From contig NC_057378.1 in assembly GCF_016906535.1 (NCBI RefSeq), positions 310,001 to 374,000 of the forward strand: a stretch of DNA of 64,000 nt. Reading direction: 5' to 3'. The DNA is from Rhizoctonia solani. Taxonomy: Eukaryota > Basidiomycota > Agaricomycetes > Cantharellales > Ceratobasidiaceae. Below, piece after piece: positions 11,578 to 23,300 of this stretch (its first letter is position 1; the number at the start of each line of letters is the position of its first letter). The translations under genes and the position numbers were made by a program. The notes below the pieces were generated by a model. The model was not told the origin of the DNA. It made no database searches and was given only the letters and a program-made list of their open reading frames with translations.

Positions 11578-12577
11578 TGTTGTACACCACTGTAAGGTGG
11601 GTACACGCTGGTGGGATTGGGCGCTTACGGCTGTACTACTACAAGCAAGACTTATGTAATCTACTCTGACTAGGCTATACTACTGTCACGTAAGGTGACC
11701 TACTGCTAACTAACAACAAGGGGGCCTGAGGCCTGGGAGGTGTGATGAGTGAAATAAGGGGTGAGCGTCTGAGAACTACTGGGGGCTTGTCATGACCCAT
11801 GCCTTTGCTGGCATGTCTCCTGACCAAGCCACCTACTAATAGGATATTCCACAGTCTTTAGAAGGCCGCATATACTCACATATATGCAGTCAGAACTGTC
11901 ATTACTCTAAGGGCTCATGACTTAGAGACTGACAGTCCACCAGGGTCACATGACCTCCCCCCCCTCCAGTCCTTTATCAAATACTATACTAAACTACTAC
12001 GGATTTGAGGTGGGGGGGGATGACATAATCTCTTCTATAATAATATATTATTCAGACCTTGCCCGCAGGCATTAACATTGGCCCGCGGCTAGGGGGGTGG
12101 GGGGAGTGCAACATCCCCCAGCAACATATATTATTCATATATCACTGTGCATCACATATACTATATATATCTTTGACAGTGGATATATATGGTAATAACC
12201 CCTCCAGATATGGGTTATGACAGGGCTGGCTACTTAGCTGGCTGACTAATCCTCCTCAATGAGTATGAGACAAGGTAAAATTGACTTGGTGTTCCCAAGC
12301 AATTTTCCTGCTGTATATATGGACAAAGGCGCACTATCTACATGGTCTGTGCTTGTGAGAAAGGAAGGACATAATGGAAATAAGAAGCGTGCTGCAGGCT
12401 GCGCAGAAGCATGGATTTCTCCTAAGCGCCCTTGGCACGGTATCTTGGCGCAGCATCTTGGCATAATAAGCACCAAGATCACGTGATTGAAAAAGTAAGG
12501 ATAAAGAGTCCATAAAAATACTAAAAATAATAGAAAAATTGTGCAAATCCAATAGTATATGTTAGGAGGTTATAACA
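11578..12577 (-). repeat. Solo LTR of family A, interrupted by an LTR of family D
   Basis: 11578-11787 plus 12223-12577 is a reverse-oriented A LTR (TGTTGTACACC to GGAGGTTATAACA, about 560 bp without the insert). Contains the GATCACGTGA box and the TATA/R region of family A. Flanking pentamers gaatg and catag differ, so there is no TSD; the copy may result from recombination. Confidence 0.85.
11788..12222. repeat. Solo LTR of family D with TSD gggct
   Basis: 435 bp from TGTCATGACCC to GGGTTATGACA. Flanked by gggct on both sides (11783-11787, 12223-12227), a clean 5-bp TSD. Related in reverse orientation to 50795-51240. No internal region of family D is present in the window, so its class is unknown. 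Confidence 0.85.
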
Positions 12578-12953
12578 CATAGGTTTGAGCTGAGTTGTGA
12601 AACTAGGTCAAGTCTTACTTGTACTCTTGTTGACAAACAAGATGTTGTAGACACACTTGATACCAGGGAATTTATTCCCATTTTCTCAATTTCAAACAAA
12701 GGCAATTGGACTACTTTTTCAATCACATGACATTGGCGCTTATATCATACGCTAAACGCCAAGCCACATCCCCATCCATGCTTAATCAGCATACATAGCC
12801 ACCTCCACCTATGACATCATCATAACACATCAGTGACACATATGCATGAGTAAGACCAACTGCAGAGCAGGGATCTTATTGGATTACATATTTGATATCT
12901 TGTATTTGTAAATAGCCTGTACTTAGAATATATAAGGAGGCCAATTGACCATG

Positions 12954-13268
12954 TGTAAGGGTTACGCTATCACTGTAGGTCTAGCTCTGGTGTATGCGTT
13001 ACCCTTACAATACACCGTTACCTCTCTTTATGTTACACTTGTACCCAGTGCTCTGTTCAGGCTGATTACTAACTATAGACATTCATTTGGTTTCTTCTGT
13101 TTATGCATGTATCAACCTGGGCACCTTATAAGGTCCCAGGACTTCTACCCACTCTCCCCCTGTCTTTACTCTTAACATCAATATTGAGTGTGTGTTACAA
13201 CTTGTCATTTAGGCAACAGCGTTGCCAACCAAGTCACATATATACATCCAATAAGTAGAGACCTTACA
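12954..13268 (+). repeat. 5' LTR of element B
   Basis: 315 bp, TGTAAGG to CCTTACA. The first about 65 bases hold a near-perfect inverted repeat (TGTAAGGGTTACGC against GCGTTACCCTTACA). CCTTATAAGG at about 13122-13131 is the best TATA candidate. No tRNA-type primer site starting TGG is seen directly after it, and I did not find a self-priming match like that of A and C. Confidence 0.85.
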
Positions 13269-13386
13269 TTTTTTGACATATCCAATATGTTGTACACCAC
13301 TGTAAGGTGGGTACTTGCTAGTGGGGGCAGGCGCTTACGGCTGTACTACTACACACAAGCTTATGTAATCTAATCTACCTAGGCTA

Positions 13387-13967
13387 TGTCCTAGACGTCC
13401 TTGGGGGTCGTCTAGGTAGCGGGCGCTTGTGGCCGTATGGAACTAAGTAAGAACCGCTTAAGGCGGTGAGGAGGCTACCTACAACAACTAGCTACCTAAG
13501 TACAATGACCAAAGCCCTAATGGCAATGGCAAGCTATGTATCTACAATGAGGAAGTTGCTTAAGGCAACAAGTACAGGTGGGGGACTTAGTAGTTACCGG
13601 CCTAAGGCCTTGTACAATTGAGAGATGCAACAAGAGGTAATCGACCTGGGTGTTACCATGGTCGGTTGGCCTCCTTATATATTCTATAGATTGACTAATT
13701 ACAAATGTACAATATCCAATACCTGATCCAATAAGAACCCCGCTCCGCAGTTGGCCTTACTCATGCATACGTGTCACTGACGTGTCATGATGACGTCATA
13801 GGTGGAGGTGGCTACGTGTGATGAGTAAGCGCAAAGGGGGACGTGGCTTGGCGCTTAGCGTATGATATAAGCGCCGATGTCACATGACTGAAAATGTTCT
13901 CTGATTGCCTTCGTTTAAATTCGAGAAATTGGGAATAAATTCCCTGGTATCGATTGTGTCTACGACA
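13387..13967 (-). repeat. 3' LTR of C1
   Basis: 581 bp, preceded on the minus strand by a polypurine tract of seven G. The pol frame runs through this tract and would end at a TAG inside the LTR (13962-13960). Confidence 0.92.
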
Positions 13968-16900
13968 CTGCCCCCCCTTTAAGGGCCTTGGCAGCGCCAA
14001 GGGCCTTCTTTTTCATCTCTTTTTCGTATTTTTCTAAAATTTTTTTGGCGTTTTTTAAGTTTTCTCAAGGTTCCCATGTGTTCTCTTTGGATCCGTAGCC
14101 CTTCCATTTGACTTGGAAGAACCATTTCCCGTTCCTTTCTTCAGCATCAGTGATCCCTTCCACCTTGTATTCTTCTTCCCCATCCACGGTGACTGGTGGT
14201 GGGCGGTTCTTGAAGGCGCATTTCTTGTCCCTTTTGACCTTAGATAGAAGCCCCACGTAGAAGACGTTGTGAATGCGCATTGTTGGGGGTAGTTCAAGCC
14301 GGTAAGCGCGGTCGGAGATTTTCTCGGTAACCTTGAACGGGCCCAAACGTTGTTCTGTCAGTTTGGGACTTAAGGTTTTGAGGTTGACATTCTTGGCGTC
14401 AAGCCAAGCTTCTTCTCCAATTTTGAATTCCGTTGGGCTTCCGCTTTCTCCGGCTGTCATCCGTTGCTTGGCTTGCCGGAGGGCCGATTCTACTTCCTTC
14501 CATTGCGCTTCCATTGTTTGGGCAAGTTTGTCCGCTTCTGGGACATCTGTGGGTACGTTGGATGGGGTTAAGGTGGGTTCCCATCCGTATAAGGCCTTGA
14601 AAGGAGTCTTCCCAGTACTACTGTGCACAGCGTTGTTGTACGCAAATTCTGCCATTGGCAGCCACTTAGTCCAGTCTTGTTGGTTGACTCCTGAGTATGC
14701 CCTGAGGAAATGTTTGATGGATGGGTTGACTTGTTCTGTCTGTCCGTCGCTCTGGGGGTGATATGCCAAGGAGAAGTGGGGGTCTATTCCCAGACGTTTG
14801 TACAGCGCCTTCAGGAACTTATTGTTGAACACTCTCCCTCTATCTGAGACCGTTTTCTCGGGCATGCCGTGCCGTTTCCATACGTGTTCCAGGAATAATT
14901 CCGCTAGTTCCGGGGCTTTCAGTTTCTTGGAGCATTTGACAAATATCCCGTACTTGGTGAAGCTATCAATGATGACCAGGATTGAGTCGTAGTTTCCGTC
15001 CTTTGGTAAGTCCACAATCATGTTGTAAGAAACGTGTTGCCAGGGTCTAGTTGGAAGTTCTAGGGGCTGAGGTGGGATAGACGCATACTTGGGCTTCCTG
15101 ATTTGTTGACATGTTTCACAGGAGTCCACATGCCAATAAGTGTTGGCACGGATGCCAGGCCAGTAGTAGTTGCGCAAGACCAATTCCAGGGTTTGTTGTC
15201 TACCAGGATGTCCAGCTAAGGGGCTATTGTGGAATATCCGTAGCAAGTCTGTCCTTAGGGTGCCTGCATCTGGTACTACAATTTGTCCTTGGTAGAATAA
15301 CAACCCGGCTTCCATTTCATAGTCCTTGAATGCTTGTTTGATGGAAGGTGGTGCCTTTGATTCGTTTTGGAGGAATTGGAGGATTTCCTCCAAGGACTTG
15401 TCTTGGTCTAGGGATTGCTCAATCTGACGTTGTAATTCCTTTTCTGGTAAGACTAGCACAACGTTGGCAAAGACAGGGTCTGGGAGCATGGTTTGGTCAG
15501 CTGGAGGGATGTCGGCGTGATCTGAGCGGCGTGAAAGTGCATCCGGTTTCCCTGATTGTTTCCTGGGGCGATAGACAATCTGGAAGTTGTATCCGGCTAG
15601 TAGAAGGTGCCATTGTGCGTGGCGACGGTTGAAGGTTCTTGATTCCTTCCAGTACTCCAGATTGCGGTGATTGGTAAATATGGTGATTGGGTGTGCAGTT
15701 CCTTCCAGGAATATACGCCAGTATTCAAAGGATCGTATGATAGCCAATAGTTCCTTGTCGTGGGTATCATAGTTTTGTTCCGCTCCCTTGAACAATTCTG
15801 ATAGGAATCCTAAGGGATGTAACCGTCCGTCTTCCTGGCGTTGGCTGAGTATAGACCCTAAGGCCGCACCTGAGGTGTCTGTTTCCAGGAAATAAGGTTT
15901 GGCAGGATCGGCGTGGCATAGGACCGGGGCATTGGTAATAGCATCCTTTAAACCCTGGAAAGCTTCTTGTTCTTTAGGACCCCAATTCCAAGCCGTATCT
16001 TTCTTGACCAGGTTGTGTAGCGGCCTGGCCATGTGGCTAAAGTTGGCAACAAATTGGCGGAGGAAATTTGCAAACCCCAGGAAAGATTGTACTTCCTTAA
16101 CCTTTGTGGGTGTTGGCCATTCCTGAACTGCTTGGATTTTGAGTTTGTCCAAGCTGAAACCCTTATCTGATACAATGATCCCCAAGTATTCCACGGAAGT
16201 GACATGGAACATGCATTTTGAGGCCTTGCAAAACAGTTGGTTTTCTAATAAGCGCCGTAGGACCTCATGGACGTGTTGGGTGTGGGATGCGTCATCTTTT
16301 GAATAAATCAAGATATCATCTAGGTATATGATGATGCATACATCCAGTAAGTCTTTGAACAGTTTGTTCATGAAGTGCTGAAAGGCGGCAGGGGCGTTTG
16401 TTAAACCAAAAGTCATTACCAAGGACTTGTATAGGCCGTATTTGGTGCAGAAGGCCGTTTTCCATTCGTTGCCTTCTTTGACCCGGACGTTGTTGTAACC
16501 CCATCTCAGGTCTAGTTTGGTGAAGACCTTGGCACCGCGGAGCTGGGCCATAAGGTCATCCGGACGGGGTAGCGGGTATACGTTTTTCTTAGTCTGGTTA
16601 TTCAAGTGGCGGTAATCAACAACCAGTCAACGGGAACCATCCTTTTTGGGCACAAACATGACAGGAGAGCTAATTGAGGATTTACTGGGACGGATCTTCC
16701 CAGCCTTGAGTTTGTCTCTGAGCCAATCCTTAAGTGTGGCAGACTCGGCATCAGTCATGCTATAAAGGGGCAAATTCAGGGGGCCCTCTTCCGTAAGTTT
16801 GATTCCAATGTCATAGTGTTGGTGAGGAGGAAGCTTGTTGAATTCTTCTTCTCCAAATACCTTGGCGTATTGATGGTACTTGGAGGGTACTCCTTCAAGA

Positions 16901-17403
16901 GGATTCTTATCTGCTTCTTCCTCCTTGGCAATGGCCACGTGTTCAGGGGTTGTATGAGGGAAGGTGAGGGTGCGCGTGTTCCAATCAATCTCCGGGTTGT
17001 GGGCATCCAACCATTTCAATCCTAGGATGGCCGCATGAGAACCTGTGTTACATATAAGGAAGGTCTCTGTCATTTTCTTGCCATCAAAGGAGAAGGTAAG
17101 AACTGCCTTCTTCCAGATTTTGCCAGCCTGGGGGCTCGACCCATCAAGCATAGTGACGATACAAGGTGTAGGGAGATCAATGAGTGGAAGGCGGAGTAGT
17201 TCCGCAGTGCGGGGGTGTAGGAAGGATGATGTGGCGCCTGAATCAATCAGGACTTCTAGTGGTTCTGCTTGTTTCTCTGGCTGTATTGGAATAGTGAAAA
17301 GCGGTGTGATTCTATTGGTACTAGATATATTACAAAATTCCAAACAGATGCCAGAGTCCTTGGGGTCCTTGCGCGCAGCAGCAGGCACCCTTAGTCTTTT
17401 CCC
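13960..17403 (-). pseudogene. pol: pol of C1 (PR-RT-RH-INT-chromodomain), two stops
   Basis: Entered from gag by -1 frameshifting at 17403-17397. In order: retropepsin with DSGATSSF; RT with YLDDILIYS; RNase H beginning ETDTSGAALGS; integrase with the HHCC zinc finger (GHPGRQQ to CETCQQ) and DDE core; C-terminal chromodomain (EEYKVEG to KWKGYG). One TGA at 16624-16622, between protease and RT, sits where the related copies have a sense codon and would fit CGA to TGA. A second TGA follows WEP at about 14063, where C2 has TGG. Otherwise the frame is open over about 3.4 kb. The polyprotein copies the element RNA and integrates the cDNA; the chromodomain usually steers integration. Confidence 0.9.
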
Positions 17404-18746
17404 GATTCAGGTCTAGACTCTTTGCCAATCTTGGCGGCTTCTTTCTTGATGCCTTCCTCCTTAGGCGTGGCTTTCCAGCCGGTGCGGCATTCCGCAAATT
17501 TGTGCCCTGTCCTTCCGCATTTGATGCAAAGGCCTTCAGCCCTGCGGCGGTTGCGCTCCTCCTCGGAGACAAAGTTGGGATTGCTGGATAGACGCCCTGG
17601 TCTTGTGGCCTGTTGGCCGGTACTTGCCCCCCTGTTGGGGGTAGTGGAGGCACCAGACTTATTACCCTTAGGCGGGTGGCTGGCGCGCTCTTTGCGGAGG
17701 GCGTTGTCAATGACCAGAGCCGCATTCTGCAGCTCAAGGAGGGTGGTAGGGCGCCGTTCTTGAGTGGCAATGAGACGGCTGACCTCCCAATGGAGGCCAC
17801 GTGCAAATTGCCCACGGAGGGCGGCATTGTTCCAGTCCAGGTCCATGGCAATGGTCCTGAACTTTGTAATGTACTCAGCACAGGTGCCTGTCTGAGTAAG
17901 GTTTGTAATTTGCCGCTCGGCGGCTTGTGTGGCGTCCGGGTTACCAAATGCGGCCAGGAACTCTGTCTTAAACTCGTCAACGGTTTGAATCAGGGCCCTG
18001 TGGGACCCAAGTTGATTGAGGTGGGGGTGTGCCCATGCTCCTGCTGCGTCCTTCATGTTCATCAAGAGGAATGAGAGTACCTCTTGATCAGTAGGGAACA
18101 TTTGTTGATTAAGGCAGACCCATGCCATCATCCTTGTGAGCCATTGACGCGACTCGTTTCCAATTTTCCCTGTATAAGCGTCAGGGTGATCTACTTTAAC
18201 GGGGGCTTGGTAAGCAGCTACTGGAGCCGTTGATTGAGGGACAATGGGGGAGTGGAGCCTGATAGGCGTAGGCGGAGCGGGAGTATGGACTCTTGGGGGA
18301 GCCTGGACGGGGGTTGGTTGAGCAAAGGTAAGGGGGGGTTTGGTGGGGTTAGCCCAGGAGATGAGGGGCGCACTAGGCGCTGGAAGAGGGTTGGTTTTGG
18401 GTATGGGCCTGGGCGTGGCCTTGACTGCCGGGGGTTTCCGGTCTTCTGGTGTGTGGGGTTGGGGCCCCCCGCTAACCTTGATACAAGTGAGGGTCTGGTC
18501 GACTGCTCCCATCCAGTCTTGGGCTTCCTTGTTGACTTCCTTGATTTCCTTGAGTTCCCGCTCAAGCCGGATGACTTGGTTTTGCAATCCCAGGAGGAGG
18601 GAGATTGCCCGGCTGAGGGAGATTTCCCCGTAGACCTCTGGTTTGAGGCTTCTTGGCTCATTGGCGGTTGCCGGAAGAGCGGGTCCCAACTCTCCTTGAT
18701 TGAGAGGGGACGGGGGACGAGCGGCGCTCCGGGAGCGGGTTGCCAT
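17391..18746 (-). CDS. gag: gag of C1
   Basis: 451 codons, start ATG at 18746 (MATRSRSAARPP). Pro-rich N-terminal third, then the capsid-like retrotransposon gag domain (from about residue 190, with QWLTRMMAWVCLNQ and later YITKFRTIAMDLDWNNAALRGQF), then a zinc knuckle CIKCGRTGHKFAEC near the C-terminus. It forms the virus-like particle and binds RNA. Ends in TCG GGA AAA GAC TAA, a canonical -1 slippery site before the stop. No lesions, unlike pol. Confidence 0.92.
   Translation of the reverse strand: MATRSRSAARPPSPLNQGELGPALPATANEPRSLKPEVYGEISLSRAISLLLGLQNQVIRLERELKEIKEVNKEAQDWMGAVDQTLTCIKVSGGPQPHTPEDRKPPAVKATPRPIPKTNPLPAPSAPLISWANPTKPPLTFAQPTPVQAPPRVHTPAPPTPIRLHSPIVPQSTAPVAAYQAPVKVDHPDAYTGKIGNESRQWLTRMMAWVCLNQQMFPTDQEVLSFLLMNMKDAAGAWAHPHLNQLGSHRALIQTVDEFKTEFLAAFGNPDATQAAERQITNLTQTGTCAEYITKFRTIAMDLDWNNAALRGQFARGLHWEVSRLIATQERRPTTLLELQNAALVIDNALRKERASHPPKGNKSGASTTPNRGASTGQQATRPGRLSSNPNFVSEEERNRRRAEGLCIKCGRTGHKFAECRTGWKATPKEEGIKKEAAKIGKESRPESGKD
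17397..17403 (-). promoter_or_regulatory. -1 frameshift site G GGA AAA (C1 gag/pol)
   Basis: GGGAAAA in the gag frame, two codons before the gag stop at 17391-17393; the -1 frame continues into pol. The same heptamer is at the end of gag in A1, A3, C2 and C3. Confidence 0.75.
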
Positions 18747-19226
18747 CTCATGGGGATACGAGCGGCCTTGGTGGGAAGTAGCGCGGTGGGAAGCGCAGGA
18801 GGAAGCGCAAGAGGGGGTGCGTGATGTAATGGTGGGCGAGTGGGGAGTGGTGGTGCCTGTGACAGGACTTATAGGTCACTTTATTGTTCTAGCGCTAAGA
18901 ACTTGCGTCAACCGCCTAGCGTTGGACAGACCCTATCAACCAATCAACTGCCGTGTACGGGCGTGATGTGGGACGGGTTTTCTGCAAGCGGGTGGATCTG
19001 CTGACTAGTTCCGCTGACAAAGGGTGCGGTGACCGTTGGTATGCGGACGATTAGAACCCGTCTGCCTTGTAGCAATTTGGTACTAGGTGGGACCGACGCT
19101 GGTTTGATTATTGACAGCAAAAGGCAAGTCCAATCACCTGATTTCCCTTGTGCTAGTACAGGGGGCCTTCTTGTTTGTTGAGACTGAGTGGGGTGTGCTT
19201 GGTGGGCACGGTTTGCAACCAACTTA

Positions 19227-19241
19227 AGGTTGATTACCTAG
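19227..19241 (-). promoter_or_regulatory. Self-priming type primer-binding site of C1
   Basis: On the minus strand the bases just after the 5' LTR read CTAGGTAATCAACCT. The LTR itself carries the complement AGGTTGATTACC at 19502-19491, about 33 bases after the TATA box, where transcription should start. This is the arrangement known for Tf1/sushi elements, where the RNA 5' end primes reverse transcription. No tRNA-type TGG site is at this position. Confidence 0.7.
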
Positions 19242-19822
19242 TGTCCTAGACGTCCTTGGGGGTTGTCTAGGTAGCAGGCGCTTGTGGCCGTATGGAACTA
19301 AGTAAGAACCGCTTAAGGCGGTGAGGAGGCTACCTACAACAACTAGCTACCTAAGTACAATGACCAAAGCCCTAATGGCAATGGCAAGCTATGTATCTAC
19401 AATGAGGAAGTTGCTTAAGGCAACAAGTACAGGTGGGGGACTTAGTAGTTACCGGCCTAAGGCCTTGTACAATTGAGAGATGCGACAAGAGGTAATCAAC
19501 CTGGGTGTTACCATGGTTGGTTGGCCTCCTTATATATTCTATAGATTGACTAATTACAAATGTACAATATCCAATACCTGATCCAATAAGAACCCCGCTC
19601 CGCAGTTGGCCTTACTCATGCATACGTGTCACTGACGTGTCATGATGACGTCATAGGTGGAGGTGGCTACGTGTGATGAGTAAGCGCAAAGGGGAACGTG
19701 GCTTGGCGCTTAGCGTATGATATAAGCGCCGATGTCACGTGACTGAAAATGTTCTCCGATTGCCTTCGTTTAAATTCGAGAAATTGGGAATAAATTCCCT
19801 GGTATTGATTGTGTCTACGACA
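19242..19822 (-). repeat. 5' LTR of C1 with promoter motifs
   Basis: 581 bp. On the minus strand: E-box core CACGTG within GTCACGTGAC (19736-19741), a perfect CRE palindrome TGACGTCA (19646-19653), TATA box ATATATA (about 19539-19529). Older C LTRs have the CRE changed to TGACATCA or similar. Known activators of such sites are bHLH and ATF/CREB-type bZIP proteins; use by this element is inferred. Confidence 0.85.
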
Positions 19823-20301
19823 GGCTATACTACTGACGCGTAAGGCGTCCTACTGCTAACTACTGTTGACAAGGGGGCCTTAGGCCTGGGAGGTGTGGTA
19901 AGTGTAATAAGGGGTGATGCAACTACTGATAAGGGCTGGCTACTTAGCTGGCTGGAACTGTCCTCCTCAATGGGTATGAGACAAGGTAAAATCAACTTGG
20001 GGTCTCCAAGTGATTTCCCTGCTGTATATATAGACAAAGATACTAACTACATGTGGTCTGTGCGCGTGTGAATAGAAGACTACACGTGAAAAGAGAAGCG
20101 TGCTGCGGGTTGCGCAGAAGCGTGGATTTCTCCTAAGCGCCCTTGGCACAGTATCTTGGCGCGGTATCTTGGCATAATAAGCGCCAAGATCACGTGATCA
20201 AAAAAAGTAAAGGTAAGGAGTCCGTAAAAAATAGTAGAAATATTAGAAAAATCGTGCAAATCTAATGGTATATGTAAGGAGGTTGTAACATTGCCCCCCC
20301 C

Positions 20302-23300
20302 CTAAAGGCTCTTGGCGGCGTCACAAGCCTCTCTGAGTCTAGCTTGGTTAAAGCGCTTGATCTCTTCCTGGCTGTGTTCCAACAGTTCTTCTGGTTCCCA
20401 GGAATTGTCTTCTGGGCCATATCCCTTCCATTTGATCAAATAGAACCATTTACCCCATTGTTGTTTGGAATCAATGATCTGTTCCACCTTGTATTCCTCT
20501 TCTCCTTCTATTGTCTCTGGAGGGGGTTGTTCTGGGAATGGTTGGCTGGGAGATTCATGGCTTTTGGACAATAAACCCACGTAGAATATGTTGTGGATTT
20601 TCAGGGTTTCTGGGAGTTTTAGCCAATAGGCATGACTGGAGATTTTTTCTGTCACTTTGAATGGGCCTAGGCGTTTTGGGTCCAGTTTGTTGGAGTTTGT
20701 TCTGAGCTCCACATTTTTTCCGTCCAGCCAAACCTTTTCTCCTATCAAGTATTCTGGCACTACTCCTGATGCTCTTGTCATGCGTTCCTTTGTCATTTTG
20801 AGTGCTGATTCTGCTTCTTGCCATTCTTGGGCCAGAGTGTTGGCTACCAGGTCTGCTTCTGGGACATTTGCCGGGACATTGGAAGGATTCATGACTGGAT
20901 TTCTTCCATAGACTAACTCAAAGGGCATTTTCCCTGTGGCAGAGTGTTTGGCGTTGTTGTAAGCATATTCTGCCAATGGTAGCCAGGTTGCCTAGTCTGA
21001 GTGGTCTGCTGCAACGTATGACCTGAGGTAGAACTCAATGAATTGGTTTACCCTTTCCGTTTGTCCGTTGGATTCTGGGTGGTAAGCTGATGAAAAGGCT
21101 GGTTTCACCCCAAGACATTGGTAGAGAGCCCTTAGGAACTTTCCTGTGAAAGTGGTTCCCCTGTCTGATATTGTCTTGACTGGTAGACCATGAAGTTTCC
21201 ACACGTGGGAGATGAACAAGTCCGCTAACCCTTTTGCTGAGACCCTCTTTGTGGTTGGGATGAAATGCCCAAATTTGGAGAAGGAGTCTATGACCACTAG
21301 GATGGCGTTGTTACCCTGTGACTTGGGAAATCCGGTGATGAAGTCATAGGATATAGTGTGAAAGGGGAACAACGGGACTTCCAGGGGTTTCAGGGCAATA
21401 ACCAGGGCATGTGCACGTTGGTTGGCTTGGCAGGTTGGGCAACATTCAACCCATTCCTTTGCTGATGACTTCATGCCTGGCCACCAGTAGCTGCGGCTGA
21501 GGAGCTCTAGAGTCCTTTGTTGGCCTGGGTGTCCTGCAAGGGGCAAGTTGTGAAATTCCCTCAATAGCTGTTCTTTGATGGTCTCCAAGTTGGGCACTAC
21601 CAATTTCCCACAATACCATAGTAAGTCTTCTTCCCAGTTGTAATCCCAGTAGGCTTTGCAAATGGACGGAGGTGAGTTGTCTGCGTCTTCTGTCAGGACT
21701 TTGATGATGGGTTCAAGTGATGGGTCTTCTTTGAGCTTAGAACAAATGTCTGTGACAATCTCAACTTCCTCTTCTGATGAGTTTGCAAAGACTTCTGATG
21801 GTAGCATGATTTCTGGTTCTGTGGGGAGGTCTACATAATCTGACCTTCTTGACAGGGCGTCTGGTTTTCCTGATTGTTTGCCTGGACAATAATGAATTTC
21901 AAAGTTGAAATTGCTCAGGAAAATTTGCCATTGCGCATGTCTCCGGTTGAAGGTTTGTGCCTGCATCCAGTACTCCAGGTTTCTGTGATCTGTGAAAACC
22001 TGGATTGGTTTATCCATTGCTTCTAGGAAAATCTGCCATTCCTCCAATGCCTTGATTATTGCCAGGAGTTCCTTGTTGTGGGTATTGTAATTAGCCTCAG
22101 CGCCAGAGAATGATTTGGACATATATGCCACTGGGTGTAGGCAGTTATCTTCCCCTTGCTGACTAAGGATTGCTCCCATGGCTACTCCTGACGCATCCGT
22201 TTCAAGGTAGTAGGGTAAGTTGGGGTTGGAATGGATCAAGACCAGAGATTTGGTGACCAAGGATTTAAGCTCCTGGAAAGCGGCTTCTTCTAGGTTGCCC
22301 CATGACCAAGGGGTTTCCTTTCTTGTCAGGTTGTGGAGCGGCCGTGCAACAGAGCTAAAGTTTGGAATGAATCAACAGAGGTAATTTACAAACCCTAGGA
22401 AGGCTTGGACTTGTTTGACCATTTTGGGGGTAGGCCATGATGTAACTGCTTTGATCTTCTTCTGATCCATTGAAAATCCAGCTGGGGAGATGACAATTCC
22501 TAGGTAGTCTACTGTGGTAACGTGGAAATGGCATTTCAATAATTTGCAGAACAGCTGATTTTTCATGAGTCAAGACAAGACCTCCCTGACATGAGATGGG
22601 TGGTCCTTGGGCTTCTCTGAGAAGATCAATATATCATCCAGGTAGATAACAACAGTGACATCAATCAGGTCTTGGAACAGATTGTTCATAAAATGCTGGA
22701 AAGCTGCCGGTGCGTTTGTCAGACCAAAGGGCATCAATAGGTATTCAAATAGGCCGTATTTGGTTCTGAAAGCTGTTTTCCATTTGTCCCCTTCCTTGAT
22801 CCTGACGTTATTGTATCCCCAGCGTAGGTCTAGTTTAGTGAACAGTTTTGCGTGCCTGAGCTTGGTCATGAGATTGTCCTGTCTAGGGAGTGGGTAAACA
22901 TTCTTGTGGGTAACATTGTTGGGCTTCCTGTAATCAACCACCAATCAAAGGGATCCGTCTGCCTTTTTACAAACATGACTGGGGCACCTGCTGAGGAAGT
23001 ACTAGGGCGGATCTTGCCCATTGCCAATTCCTCATCAATATGTTGCTTAAGTGCCTTGGATTCTGCATCAGTCATGCTGTAGATAGGTCCAGGGGAGAGT
23101 TTGGCGTCAGGGACTAGGTCAATGGCAATATTGTATTCCCTGTGCAGGGGAAGGACCTTGAATTCCTCTTCACCAAATACCCTGGCAAATTTGTGATATT
23201 CTGTGGGTAAGTCTGCCAGTGGGTTGGGGTTGGCTTCTTCCTCCAAGGCTATCTGGATCTGGTCTGGGAAGGTGATGGTGCCTTGGTTCCAATCTATGAG

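Larger units (their letters stand above)
13387..19822 (-). mobile_element. LTR retrotransposon C1 (chromovirus), innermost and nearly intact
   Basis: 6436 bp with equal 581-bp LTRs (13387-13967, 19242-19822) and TSD ggcta (13382-13386, 19823-19827). Inserted in the 3' LTR of A1, so it is younger than A1. By eye the LTRs differ at nine sites, eight of them CpG transitions. gag is intact; pol has two internal stops. Confidence 0.94.

Noticed and set aside
12001..12120. G-runs and alternating TA stretches as a replication origin or CRISPR-like array
   Set aside because: They are part of the D LTR (found again, inverted, near 50.9-51.0 kb); no spaced direct repeats exist.
17422..18966. Several long ORFs antisense to gag of C1 (also antisense to WD40 and RT regions)
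   Set aside because: They mirror the codon pattern of the real gene on the other strand and have no recognisable domain.
19227..19241. tRNA-primed PBS in family C
   Set aside because: No TGG start and no tRNA 3'-end complement seen next to the LTR, while the LTR itself has the complement.
19825..20149. Recurrent 60-80 codon ORFs such as the one with IYTAGKSLGDPK in A LTRs
   Set aside because: They lie wholly inside LTRs and recur only because the LTR recurs; no sign of selection on the protein.
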